From Bythopirellula sp041737835 (lineage in GTDB: Bacteria > Planctomycetota > Planctomycetia > Pirellulales > Lacipirellulaceae), in NCBI GenBank assembly GCA_041737835.1, contig JBGSQY010000072.1: a stretch of DNA of 64,000 nt; one strand, 5' to 3'. Within the stretch, counting starts at the first letter, position 1; each line of letters opens with the position of its first letter. A model generated the notes under the pieces. The model worked only from the letters and a program-made list of their open reading frames with translations. It had not been told where the DNA came from and ran no database searches. The translations under genes were made by a program, and so were the position numbers. Shown in pieces: positions 25,092 through 33,924 of the stretch.

Positions 25092-25871
25092 ATGAAAGCC
25101 GCAGAACTAAAACTGCCAATGACCTATACACGTGCTGCAGGAATTGCTGTGGGTTGGTCCACACAACTTCTCTTTGGCATTACGGTTTGGTACTTGTATT
25201 GGTTTTTGCAAGATGGCAAACAAGCAACTCGAAACACGTCCTTACTTTGGGATGCCTTTTTAGCATTACAGTTTGCGATTCCTCACAGCATTCTTTTGCT
25301 GCCAGCCGTCAAGAAGAAACTTACCAAGTTTATCCACCCTGCCTTTTATGGGCTGATGTTTTGCGCTGTCACGTGTTTTAGTCTGCTGCTTCTCATTGAT
25401 TGTTGGCAGACGCATGGCTATGAGCTTTGGCACTTTCAAGGCATTGGTGGCATACTGATGAGAATTTGCTTCATTGCTTCCTGGTTCGCCTTGTACTACA
25501 GCATTAATCTCACGGGATTGGGCTATCAAACAGGCTATACACCCTGGTCCTATTGGCTGCACGGAGAATCTGTTCCAGCTCGTCCGTTTCAACCTCGAGG
25601 CGCCTATCATATGCTGCGCCATCCCGTCTATTTAAGTTTCCTAGGACTGATCTGGTTCACGCCCAGGATGACGCTCGACCATGCGCTGCTAACCGCAACT
25701 TGGACGGTATACATTTTCACAGGAAGTTGGTTAAAAGATCGCCGTCTCGCCTACTATCTTGGACGATCGTATCAAGACTATGCAGCCAAAGTGCCAGCCT
25801 ACGTCTCAATTCCCTTCCGAGGCCTCTTCGCCAAGCATGTAAAAGCAGCCATCTTCCGGCCCAATCACTAA
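25092..25871 (+). CDS. NnrU/isoprenylcysteine-methyltransferase-like membrane protein
   Basis: 259 aa with about six membrane segments (for example residues 15-35, 50-70, 84-104, 117-137, 180-200). The C-terminal part has the ICMT-type SAM-binding layout: PRGAYHMLRHPVYLSFLGL and KDRRLAYYLGRSYQDYAAKV. Members are integral-membrane methyltransferases acting on lipophilic substrates. BpsB (YpbQ) of Bacillus subtilis belongs to this group and methylates type III polyketide products, which supports a link with the divergent operon. The NnrU-like alternative (nitric-oxide related, heme) is weaker because no denitrification gene is near. Start context is GCAGGGATGG. Confidence 0.78.
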   Translation: MKAAELKLPMTYTRAAGIAVGWSTQLLFGITVWYLYWFLQDGKQATRNTSLLWDAFLALQFAIPHSILLLPAVKKKLTKFIHPAFYGLMFCAVTCFSLLLLIDCWQTHGYELWHFQGIGGILMRICFIASWFALYYSINLTGLGYQTGYTPWSYWLHGESVPARPFQPRGAYHMLRHPVYLSFLGLIWFTPRMTLDHALLTATWTVYIFTGSWLKDRRLAYYLGRSYQDYAAKVPAYVSIPFRGLFAKHVKAAIFRPNH

Positions 25872-26145
25872 TATTCATACGAAGTTATCTATGAGCAGAG
25901 TTGGGCACGGAGACTTGGCACTGTACGTCATTTCCCGCATCGCACAGCCGTTTGTCTTCGCAAAAACGAGAAAATGACCTATTGAAAAACTATTGATGGC
26001 TCGAATTAGAGATTCCTACTTTCAGGCCTTATTGAAGAACATCGTGTTTGGATTACGTTAGTTGTAAATTCTCCCCAGTAAGTCATCCGCTTTGCTTGTC
26101 GATTACTTTTCGCTTTTGCTCGCAGCAGACATATCTAGTTCCATA

Positions 26146-27636
26146 ATGATTATCGCCGCGCTGTTTGATCTCAATGTTATAGTACTGACCACTTACCTTC
26201 TCGCCGTCACCGGCATGGGAGTGTGGTTCGCCAGTAGACAGGGAAGTGCCGCAGACTTTGTTTCCGCGGGGGGAGCGCTCCCCGGTTGGGCCATTGGATT
26301 GTCGATGTTCGGCTCCTATGTGAGCAGCATCTCGTTCGTATTGGCCCCCGGAAAGGCTTACGCCTCGAACTGGAGTTCCTACGTTTTCACACTGGCGACT
26401 CCGATCGCGGCTGTTGTCGCGGTGCGATGGTTTGTACCGTTCTTTCGTCGAGCAGGTGCGATCTCCGCGTATGAGCATTTCGAACATCAGTTTGGGCCTT
26501 GGGCGCGAACGTATGCCGTGATCTGCTTTTTGCTCACCCAGATGGCACGGATGGGAGCAATCGTTTATCCCCTGGGCCTTGTTATTTCACCGGTCACAGG
26601 CTGGACGCTCACGCCGACGATCATTCTGATCGGGGTGCTGATGATGATTTGCACACTGGCTGGTGGCATTAAGGCGGCCGTTTGGATAGGTGTATTCCAA
26701 AGTTTTGTTCTCATCGCGGGTACCGTCACTTGTTTGCTGACTTTGATTTTCAAAACCCCGGGGGGACTTACTGCGATTTTGGAAGGGGGGGCCTCCTATG
26801 ATAAATTCAGCCTCGGCAGCTTTTCACCATCACTCGTTGAGCCCACATTTTGGGTGTTATTCGCTTATGGCCTTGTCATGAATCTGGGCAACTTCGCCAC
26901 CGATCAAAGCTACGTGCAGCGGTACATTACCGCCATCGACGAAAAAGAAGCCAAGAAAAGTGTCTGGATTACGGCGATTCTCTACGTTCCTACGTCGGCA
27001 ATTTTCTTTTTCGTCGGCACGGGTTTGTTTGTTTTCTATCGTGCTCAACCCGAGTTGCTGGGTGATATCCAACAGGCCGATCACGTGCTGCCTCATTTCA
27101 TCGTCACCCAACTCCCCTACGGCATGGCTGGTCTGGTCGTTGCGGCAATCTTCGCGGCGTCCATGGACTCGAATCTCAGTAGCATGGCAACACTGACCCT
27201 TGAGGATCTTTACAAAAGATACTTTCGACCCGATGCTGGTGAACGCGAATCGCTACTCGTGCTGCGTATCTCGACGGTGGTATGGGGCATCTCCGGCACG
27301 GCCGTCGGTTTGTGGATGATCCAAGAAGGGAGTGGACTCGACGTTTGGTGGGACTTAGCCGGCTTGTTTTCAGGAGGCGTGCTGGGATTGTTTCTCTTAG
27401 GAATGATCAGCCGCACGAGTGGACCCAAAGCCGGCTTTGTTGCCGTCGCGGCTGGTATGGTCGCAATCATTTGGATCACGATGCCAAAACTATGGCCCAA
27501 CATGCCCGAAGCGATTCGCAGCCCATTGAACAGCAACCTGACCGTCGTCGTGGGCACTCTCACGATCTTTCTTGTGGGGTTGATTGTCACGGGTCTTTTG
27601 AATGCTATCGGAAAAAATTCTGCCCCTACGACTTAG
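26146..27636 (+). CDS. Sodium:solute symporter (SSS family)
   Basis: 496 aa with roughly 13 hydrophobic helices. The family region near helix 2 (FVSAGGALPGWAIGLSMFGS, then SFVLAPGKAYA) and the Gly-rich GGIKAAVWIGVFQSFVLIAG segment are typical, as is GLVVAAIFAASMDSNLSSMA, which carries the conserved Ser-rich sodium-site helix. The ATG at 26146 is preferred to a TTG at 26092; neither has a strong ribosome site. Related planctomycete transporters often sit beside sialic-acid, sulfatase or sugar genes. None is present here, so the substrate cannot be assigned. Confidence 0.88.
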   Translation: MIIAALFDLNVIVLTTYLLAVTGMGVWFASRQGSAADFVSAGGALPGWAIGLSMFGSYVSSISFVLAPGKAYASNWSSYVFTLATPIAAVVAVRWFVPFFRRAGAISAYEHFEHQFGPWARTYAVICFLLTQMARMGAIVYPLGLVISPVTGWTLTPTIILIGVLMMICTLAGGIKAAVWIGVFQSFVLIAGTVTCLLTLIFKTPGGLTAILEGGASYDKFSLGSFSPSLVEPTFWVLFAYGLVMNLGNFATDQSYVQRYITAIDEKEAKKSVWITAILYVPTSAIFFFVGTGLFVFYRAQPELLGDIQQADHVLPHFIVTQLPYGMAGLVVAAIFAASMDSNLSSMATLTLEDLYKRYFRPDAGERESLLVLRISTVVWGISGTAVGLWMIQEGSGLDVWWDLAGLFSGGVLGLFLLGMISRTSGPKAGFVAVAAGMVAIIWITMPKLWPNMPEAIRSPLNSNLTVVVGTLTIFLVGLIVTGLLNAIGKNSAPTT

Positions 27637-27876
27637 ATGCCATCTACAATCATCTAAATAGGCATTTACAATCTTAAAATTCTACTATGAGAGACTTGTC
27701 GAGTAGCGAATTGTTCGACGACTCCGGGGTTGTACGAATCCCTTCACCACTGTGCTGCCGACGCGCGCAATCGTTGACGAATTTTTGACTGCTGCCAATA
27801 TCAAATAACTTCGAATTCCGTCGCCGAAGTCACACGGAAGGGTCTAAGTGTGCAACGCCGATCATGAAGATTTGGA

Positions 27877-28104
27877 TCAGTCGATTAGCTCGTTTGGGAA
27901 TGAGCGAGCATCGAATTGATCGTGGACGAGGTAAACCTTGATGCGCTCGCCAACTGTCAGCGGATCCAGGTCGTGGTAAACCTTGATGCGACCGTGTCTC
28001 AGAATCAAGTCTTTGGTTGTGCCGTTCACCTCGCCGCAAGTCGGCATCGGACGCTCACCCCTCGCAAAGGTGTTGCCGTCACCATGCAGTCCATGGCTAG
28101 ACAT
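27877..28104 (-). CDS. Small hypothetical protein with a short internal repeat
   Basis: 75 aa. No domain recognised. The frame contains a 15-residue in-frame duplication in which RIKVYHDLDPLTVGE is followed by RIKVYLVHDQFDARS. The reading frame has plausible amino-acid composition but no clear ribosome site. It overlaps nothing else that I call and lies in the spacer before the glycosyltransferase pair, a region that also looks rearranged. It may be a real small gene or a relic. Confidence 0.3.
   Translation of the reverse strand: MSSHGLHGDGNTFARGERPMPTCGEVNGTTKDLILRHGRIKVYHDLDPLTVGERIKVYLVHDQFDARSFPNELID
27931..27990. repeat. Short direct repeat, 45-bp period
   Basis: GTAAACCTTGATGCG occurs at 27931-27945 and again at 27976-27990. 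The 45-bp period is a multiple of three and encodes the RIKVY duplication in the leftward frame. Confidence 0.7.
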
Positions 28105-28204
28105 TGAAACAGCTCACAGTGGCATTGTCATCTGTCTGTCGAGGCAAGTACAATTCCCGCCGTGTCGCGGCCTGGCTGCGGCGTTTGCATTGCTCCTCTG
28201 CGGC

Positions 28205-29953
28205 ATGACTATGTTGTCTACAACTCTTACTCACCAAGAAACGGTAGTCGGACAACCGTTCCTCGGCGCACGAGAACGCATAAAGCCGACTCTTGCCATC
28301 GCTTTAGCTTTGATCTTCTCAACCTTCTTGTTTGTCCCATGGCTAGGGATGCGTGATTTCTGGTTTCCTGATGAACCGGATGTCGCCGAACCTGCTATGA
28401 CAATGTACCGCACCGGAAACTGGATCACCCCAAAGCACAATGACGAGGCTTGGGCTGACTATCCTCCGCTGACCTATTGGCTCGGAGCTGCCTCGGCCCA
28501 TGTTTTCGGCGGACCGTCGCCATTCGTTCTACGATTTCCAGTGGCGGTCATGGCAGTCTTGCTCCTTGCGATGCTGGCCTTCCTTCCCCCGAAACAACCA
28601 GATGGATTTTCCTCTGCGAATCTCTGGGCAGTCGTGGCGTTGGGTACGACACCCCTCTTTGTTTTTCAGTCCATTAATTACCATCCAGACATGGCATTCG
28701 CCCTATTTCAAACGGCGGGCCTCCTGCTCTACGGCGTATCATTTTCCATGGAACCGTTCCGGCAGCGCCCTTGGTGCTATCTCTTGCGCTGTGGGGCGTT
28801 CGCATGCTTTGGTCTGGCGGTCCTATCGAAAGGCCCCCTGGGACTTCTGCTGCCGGGCCTCATTCTGGCGATTTGGCTTGCCTCGATAGGGAACTGGAAG
28901 TCGATGTTGGCAATTGCCGGGTATAGCGTCATCTCGCTTGCCATATGCTTGCCATGGTATTTCGCGTTCGCTAAAGCCACGGGCGCAAAACACGTTTGGA
29001 CCGAGTTGTATTTACAGAATTTCGCACGCTTTACAGCTGCTAGCCGCGGTCATGGTCAGCCGTGGTATTACTATTCCACCGGCATTTGGCCACAAATGGC
29101 CCCCTGGGCACTTCTTCTGCCATCGGCTCTCTGGTCCGCCGCAAGAAACTCCTGGAAAGACCCCATTACGCGCCTCGTCCTCCTGTGGTTTGGAATCACC
29201 TTCTTGTTTCTGAGTGTCGCCGCCACTAAGCGACAGGTCTATTTGCTGCCCGCTTACCCTGCTGCAGCAATCCTTATTGGTCGCTACTTACATACCCTGA
29301 TCACAAGTCCGCCACTGCGGGTCTTCCAGGTCGGCCGAATCGTGCTCGGCGTCGTCACCATCTCGGCTAGCTTCCCATTGATCGCGAGCGCGCTATTCCC
29401 AGGGTTGCTTGACTACGCTCATCTTCCGGCACGAGCACACTCGGTCATTAGCGATCTTCGTTCGTCATTGCTCATCAGCGGCATTGGTACTTTTTTGCTG
29501 GGAGCATTTTTATTGAAAGATGCGAGGCAGGCTTATACGGCTCGCATTCCTCTCAGTACGGCAGGTTATCTGGCCTTAATCTTCTTGACCCTTCAGATAG
29601 CAGTATTTCCTCGTCTAGACCAGGAACGTAGTTATCGCCCGGCGATGGATTACGTTCGATCCGTCTCCCCACGGGGGCGGATACTCTATTTTCTGCCAGG
29701 TGCTGAAATCAAACGTTGTGGGTTCCGTGTTGTCGACCCGCTGTTCAAAGTGCTGCCATCTTTCGACGACCCGCAACGGCTGGCAATGGAGCTCAAAACA
29801 CCGGGTGCCGTTGCCATAGCGAAAACGGACCAGGTCGGCCGGATCACACCCTTTCTCGACAGCCCTCAGCAAGGGAGTCTGAAATTCAAAGAATTCCATC
29901 TAAGCAGCAAATCCTTCACGATCATCCATAACAATTCGATGGTGCCACGATGA
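28205..29953 (+). CDS. GT39-type membrane glycosyltransferase (ArnT/PMT-like)
   Basis: 582 aa from the ATG at 28205, chosen because the first membrane helix follows about 30 residues later. The first periplasmic loop carries the catalytic acidic pair (DFWFPDEPDVAEPAM), then TGNWITPKHNDEAWADYPPL and about ten more helices, with a soluble C-terminal domain. The family transfers sugars from polyprenyl-phosphate donors to lipid A, proteins or lipids outside the membrane. The stop overlaps the next ATG by 4 nt, and that gene encodes the matching donor synthase, so the pair should act together. The acceptor is unknown. Confidence 0.87.
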   Translation: MTMLSTTLTHQETVVGQPFLGARERIKPTLAIALALIFSTFLFVPWLGMRDFWFPDEPDVAEPAMTMYRTGNWITPKHNDEAWADYPPLTYWLGAASAHVFGGPSPFVLRFPVAVMAVLLLAMLAFLPPKQPDGFSSANLWAVVALGTTPLFVFQSINYHPDMAFALFQTAGLLLYGVSFSMEPFRQRPWCYLLRCGAFACFGLAVLSKGPLGLLLPGLILAIWLASIGNWKSMLAIAGYSVISLAICLPWYFAFAKATGAKHVWTELYLQNFARFTAASRGHGQPWYYYSTGIWPQMAPWALLLPSALWSAARNSWKDPITRLVLLWFGITFLFLSVAATKRQVYLLPAYPAAAILIGRYLHTLITSPPLRVFQVGRIVLGVVTISASFPLIASALFPGLLDYAHLPARAHSVISDLRSSLLISGIGTFLLGAFLLKDARQAYTARIPLSTAGYLALIFLTLQIAVFPRLDQERSYRPAMDYVRSVSPRGRILYFLPGAEIKRCGFRVVDPLFKVLPSFDDPQRLAMELKTPGAVAIAKTDQVGRITPFLDSPQQGSLKFKEFHLSSKSFTIIHNNSMVPR

Positions 29954-30687
29954 TTATCTCACCCAAGCTGGATTGCGTCGGCGAACCATTGCGTGTCAGC
30001 GTTGTCCTGCCCACGTTCAATGAATCTGCCAATATCAAAACAATCATCGCTGCAATACACGCTGCCCTGGGCGGCACGCGGCACTATGAGATCATTGTAG
30101 TCGATGACGATTCGCCCGATGGGACGTGGCAGTTGGTCGATGAGATATCGTCAAAGGACCGACGGGTTCAGTGCGTTCGCCGAATCGACAAGAAGGGGCT
30201 TGCCAGCGCTATCATCGACGGCTTGTCGCTCGGCAAGGGCGATGCCCTTGTGGTGATGGATGCGGATTTGCAGCATGATCCCTCATTGCTACCAGCAATG
30301 ATCGCTTCGCTAGACAACAGCGATATCACCATAGCCAGCCGATATGTCGAGGGAGGCACAACCGGTTCGTGGGGAGGTATTCGTCTGTGGGGGTCCCGAA
30401 CAGTAACCATGCTTAGCCGCCACATTCTAGGTATAAAAGCAACCGACCCACTGAGCGGATTCTTTGCCATCAGGCGCGAACTATTCCAGGCTATGGCGGC
30501 AGACCTTCGCCCCAGAGGTTTCAAAGCCCTACTCGATATCCTTGTCCATGCACCCGGTGCAATCGTCCACGAAATACCGCTTCGCTTCGGGGAGCGACAC
30601 GGCGGCAAATCAAAGCTCGGCATCAGCACGGTGTTCGATCTCTGTTGCTCACTGATCGAACTGCGGACGGGGCATATCCTGCGGTAA
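29950..30687 (+). CDS. Polyprenol-phosphate sugar synthase (GT2, Dpm1-like)
   Basis: 245 aa. The GT2 fold is clear: VVLPTFNESANIKTIIAAI, the EIIVVDDDSPDGTW donor site, VVMDADLQHDPSLLPAM with the DAD metal motif, and SRYVEGGTTGSWGG. The product should be a polyprenyl-phosphate mannose or similar donor formed on the cytoplasmic face. There is no C-terminal GtrA-like membrane domain, unlike many bacterial relatives. It is translationally coupled (ATGA) to the GT39 enzyme. Its 3' end lies against a recombination scar with truncated genes, so the pair may have been inserted here. Confidence 0.9.
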   Translation: MIISPKLDCVGEPLRVSVVLPTFNESANIKTIIAAIHAALGGTRHYEIIVVDDDSPDGTWQLVDEISSKDRRVQCVRRIDKKGLASAIIDGLSLGKGDALVVMDADLQHDPSLLPAMIASLDNSDITIASRYVEGGTTGSWGGIRLWGSRTVTMLSRHILGIKATDPLSGFFAIRRELFQAMAADLRPRGFKALLDILVHAPGAIVHEIPLRFGERHGGKSKLGISTVFDLCCSLIELRTGHILR

Positions 30688-30709
30688 AAACCTGTAGGGA
30701 ACGCCCTGT

Positions 30710-31213
30710 TAGGGTGTTTATCGCCGCCGCCAACCGACCTTCGCGCAGAAATCGACGCCGAATGTCAGCTGGCGGGTTCTTGTCCTTCATGACTTTTAAG
30801 GCAAGTCGACGACCACTTGTCAGATGCAGAGCCTCGTAGACCGCACGCATTCCGCCTTTGCCCAGCAACTGACCAATTCGGTAGGTACCTAGTTGCGACC
30901 CGGGAGCTAGAACGCTCGAATCACTGCTTTGGGGCTGTGGGTGGAATGAAATCGTGTTCTCGAGATCGCAACAGAGGGACTCGAGTTCGGTATCTAGTTC
31001 TGGATTGGCGTCACGTATAGTCTTGCCGGAATTTGTATCGCCCCGAGCCTGCAGAAACTCCGCTGCAATCTCGACCAACCTTGCAAGCACTACCTGTCGT
31101 GCGTCGGCAGAGAGACGGTTCAGGTAGGGACTTAGTCGAGGGACACCACTTCTTCTTAGCGAAAATCGAAACTCATCGCAGACTGCATCGATTTGGGCTG
31201 CAACATCAGGGGG
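30710..31213 (-). pseudogene. Truncated Ser/Thr protein kinase
   Basis: In the leftward frame the N-terminal region (QIDAVCDEFRFSLRRSGVPR and onwards) and the first kinase lobe are readable: LGTYRIGQLLGKGGMRAVYE (Gly loop), then RLALKVMKDKN (ATP Lys) and RRRFLREGRLAAAIN. At about 30712 similarity stops and the frame runs on as unrelated sequence into the end of the glycosyltransferase gene. The catalytic loop (HRD) and DFG are missing, so no kinase activity is possible. The upstream end has no Met and begins inside another truncated gene. Both ends are thus broken. Confidence 0.8.
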
Positions 31214-31310
31214 GCATTTGCCAGCGCAGCATCAAGCCCGTGGTGGCCAACACAACGAGCCCAACGTATGCGATGGCATCAAGAATCGCATTCAATCCGG
31301 TTCGAGTCAT
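31206..31310 (-). pseudogene. DUF4405 membrane-protein fragment
   Basis: 34 codons from the ATG at 31310 to TGA. The sequence begins MTRTGLNAILDAIAYVGLVV and ends GLMLRWQMPP. This is the characteristic first helix of DUF4405 (LRWxLPP) proteins, which normally go on for four helices with conserved His residues. It stops at exactly the point where the kinase-like frame starts, so the rest was lost by deletion or recombination. Confidence 0.6.
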
Positions 31311-31428
31311 GCGGTTTCTCCTTGTTCTTGGCGAAACCGGCGACGGCGGCGGTTCGCAGCGCGAACTCAAGACCCACGGGCATCGCCGTGAATGGTCGTC
31401 GGCATTGGGTATCGGGACGGCAATCTCT

Positions 31429-32655
31429 TTACTCTTTGCTGGTCTCCGATGAGGGAACTGGTTTTACTTTCGCGGCCGGAGGCACCGCGTGATTACGATG
31501 GGCCTCTTCAAACCCGTGTGCTACAAACTGGCTAACAACATCAGCGTGGGCCTGGATGAGGGCGACGACAAGTGGATCGTCAGAGGTTTCTTTAACGCGA
31601 ACGCCCTTATCTGTTGCTTCCACCGTCATTTTGATGCTCGCATGCCTCTGGAAGATAGCTGCAAATAAGTCGTCCCAGTACCGAAGTCCCCGACCTTCCT
31701 GGACACGTTTGTGCATCGCGGCCACATGTTCCTGGATTTTCTTGGTGATCTCAGGCTGGTCAGACTCTGTTACCGTTTCAACTCCATTGTCCGTCCTGGT
31801 AACCGTGCGCCGAATATCTTTATGGTGTGCGAGCAAGTAATGAAAAACGTCTTGATCGGCTCGCATTGCTGACCCGGGACCGCGACCTCTACCAGACCCC
31901 GGTCCTCGCCCTCGCCCTCGCCCCATTCCCCATGGCGGACCTTGTGCCCGCGCTGGATCGTCCGAGATACTTTTTTGGAACACCACAAAGTAGTTCTCCC
32001 GAAGCAAATCAGGCTCTTCGCTTACCTTTGCAAAACCTGATTCGCTGATCTCGGCTTCAAAAACTTCCTGTCCAGCGCGAACATGGTTTAACACCCAGTC
32101 GGTACTCGTCCCAGGAATGCGGCGAAAGTCGACAAGCACTACCCGGCCACCGGGCTTGAGTGCCCGCTGGAGCGATGCCATCGTCTTCAGCGGAAACTCG
32201 AAATGATGATAGGTGTCGCAAATGAAGGCGACGTCGACCGACTCCGGGGGAAGCTCCGTGGAATCGGCGGTCGCGAGCAGCGTGTCCACGTTTCGCTGGC
32301 CCGCTTCACGGCTGGTCGCCTTGATGTGATCGAGAAACTTCTGCGAAATGTCCACAGCGATGACGCGACCATCTTTCCCCACGGCTTCGGAGAAGAGCCG
32401 AGTGAACAGACCCGTCCCGGCGCCGATGTCGGCGACCGTTTGTCCGGGCTTGATCTGACAGGCCGCCACGATCTCATGGCGACGGGCGAACAACTCTCGG
32501 CTCTCGAGCTCGAAGCGACCAATGAATTCCTGTACGTCAGGGTCGCGAAATGAATCATTGATTCCCGGTTTGACGCTGGTTGCCTGCGACCAGACGTCCG
32601 AGTCTGCAAATGCGGCGCAGATAACGATGACGAAGGTCAGGATGATGCGAGTCAT
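31429..32655 (-). CDS. Exported SAM-methyltransferase-like protein with C-terminal repeat domain
   Basis: 408 aa. The ATG at 32655 is 9 nt past AAGGA; an ATG at 32664 abuts the site. An apparent signal peptide (MTRIILTFVIVICAAFADSD) precedes a class I methyltransferase domain at about residues 50-230 (VADIGAGTGLFTRLF, VIAVDISQKFLDHI, RALKPGGRVVLVDFRR). A Gly-Arg-Pro linker (GMGRGRGRGPGSGRGRGPG) leads to a His-rich C-terminal domain of two similar halves (HYLLAHHKDIRRTVTRTDNG; FQRHASIKMTVEATDKGVRV). Export of a SAM-dependent enzyme is odd. It sits 61 nt after the sulfide:quinone reductase gene, in the same orientation. Function unknown. Confidence 0.75.
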   Translation of the reverse strand: MTRIILTFVIVICAAFADSDVWSQATSVKPGINDSFRDPDVQEFIGRFELESRELFARRHEIVAACQIKPGQTVADIGAGTGLFTRLFSEAVGKDGRVIAVDISQKFLDHIKATSREAGQRNVDTLLATADSTELPPESVDVAFICDTYHHFEFPLKTMASLQRALKPGGRVVLVDFRRIPGTSTDWVLNHVRAGQEVFEAEISESGFAKVSEEPDLLRENYFVVFQKSISDDPARAQGPPWGMGRGRGRGPGSGRGRGPGSAMRADQDVFHYLLAHHKDIRRTVTRTDNGVETVTESDQPEITKKIQEHVAAMHKRVQEGRGLRYWDDLFAAIFQRHASIKMTVEATDKGVRVKETSDDPLVVALIQAHADVVSQFVAHGFEEAHRNHAVPPAAKVKPVPSSETSKE

Positions 32656-32716
32656 GGATCTCATTCCTTTCGGGGATGAAGGCAGTATGCGGTTCTGATG
32701 ATACGAAGGAGCATCG

Positions 32717-33913
32717 TTAAGCCCGGCCTTTCAGCATGCCGTGCCAGTAGAGGAACGGTAGCAGAAATCGTTTGAGCAACCACATACTCCACCGCTCCTT
32801 CGATTGATCGAACGGAAACGTCTCCGTTGGAATCTTGTCGTAGCCAAACTCTGCCAAGATAAGTGAACCATAGCCCGTAACGATTGGACACGATGTGTAG
32901 CCGTTGTAGCTTTTCGGTAAGAGCAATCCACTTATTGCTGCTTTAAGATTCACGACCAGTACTGGTGCTTGCTTGCGAATCGCGGCCGCCGTTTTGGAAG
33001 TGGGCAAGCTACTGCAGTCGCCGATGCCAAAGATATTCCTGAAATGTTTGTGCTGCAGCGTCTCGCGGTCGACATCGACCCAGCCATCCTGATCAGCAAG
33101 TGGACTGTTTGCAATAAAGGTTGGCGCGCTCATAGGTGGTGCGACATGGAGCAAGTCGTAGGCAATGACAACTGTCTCACCAGTATCGACTCGATTGAAG
33201 ACCGCCTCCTTCTTGTCGGGGCGAATTTCGATTAGCTCGTGCTGATAGCGGCAGTCAATCTGCTTGCGTTCAACGACCTTTTCTAGCGAGATCCGATATT
33301 TATCGACGGCAAAAATTGTCGGGTTGGCGATCGCAAAAATTACGTTGGATTTGTCACGCACGCCGGACTGGCGGAAGTAATCATCCGCCAAATACATGAT
33401 CTTCTGCGGCGCTCCGCCGCATTTGACGGCGCCGCTGGGATGCGTGAACAGCGCGGTGCCGCCACGAAAGTTGCGAATATTCTTCCAGGTCGAATCAACA
33501 GTTTGATACGAGTAGTTGCTGCAGACGCCGTCCTTGCCGACGGACTCCTTGAGGCCGGGGATCTTGTTCCAGTTAAGCTGGATACCCGCTGCGACTACGA
33601 GCCAGTCGTATGTGATCTTGGAACCGTTGGAAGTCAGGACATAGTTTTCATCAGGGTGAAACTCAGTCACGGCATCCCGAATCCATTTCGCGCTGCGTGG
33701 CATCACGGACGCCTCCTCACGGAGCGTCGTCTCTTTGTTAACGACTCCCCCGCCAACGAGCGTCCAAAGCGGCTGATAGTAGTGCTTGTCGGACGGTTCG
33801 ATGACCGCCACGTCGAGCTTGTTGAACCACCCTTTGGTCAGTTGTGCGGCGACCGTCAATCCCGCAGCTCCGCCGCCAACAATCACGATTTGATGGTGTC
33901 GAGTTTGTGACAT
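32717..33913 (-). CDS. sqr: Sulfide:quinone oxidoreductase
   Basis: 398 aa from the ATG at 33913 (AGGAG 8 nt upstream). The FAD site is IVIVGGGAAGLTVAAQL. The two redox cysteines are in GAVKCGGAPQKIMY and TSCPIVTGYGSLIL, as in the type II (mitochondrial SQRDL-like) group. HYYQPLWTLVGGGV and NIFGIGDCSSLPTSKTAAAI are also diagnostic. The enzyme oxidises sulfide at the membrane, passes electrons to quinone and makes a persulfide. It follows a TauE-type permease by 11 nt, with persulfide dioxygenase, rhodanese and an ArsR regulator upstream, a coherent sulfide-oxidation set. Confidence 0.93.
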   Translation of the reverse strand: MSQTRHHQIVIVGGGAAGLTVAAQLTKGWFNKLDVAVIEPSDKHYYQPLWTLVGGGVVNKETTLREEASVMPRSAKWIRDAVTEFHPDENYVLTSNGSKITYDWLVVAAGIQLNWNKIPGLKESVGKDGVCSNYSYQTVDSTWKNIRNFRGGTALFTHPSGAVKCGGAPQKIMYLADDYFRQSGVRDKSNVIFAIANPTIFAVDKYRISLEKVVERKQIDCRYQHELIEIRPDKKEAVFNRVDTGETVVIAYDLLHVAPPMSAPTFIANSPLADQDGWVDVDRETLQHKHFRNIFGIGDCSSLPTSKTAAAIRKQAPVLVVNLKAAISGLLLPKSYNGYTSCPIVTGYGSLILAEFGYDKIPTETFPFDQSKERWSMWLLKRFLLPFLYWHGMLKGRA

Positions 33914-33924
33914 GTTGGCAGCTC

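Noticed and set aside
31870..31935. Short Gly-Arg-Pro codon repeat as a possible CRISPR or tandem repeat
   Set aside because: It lies in frame inside the exported methyltransferase gene and encodes a linker; units are short and without spacers.
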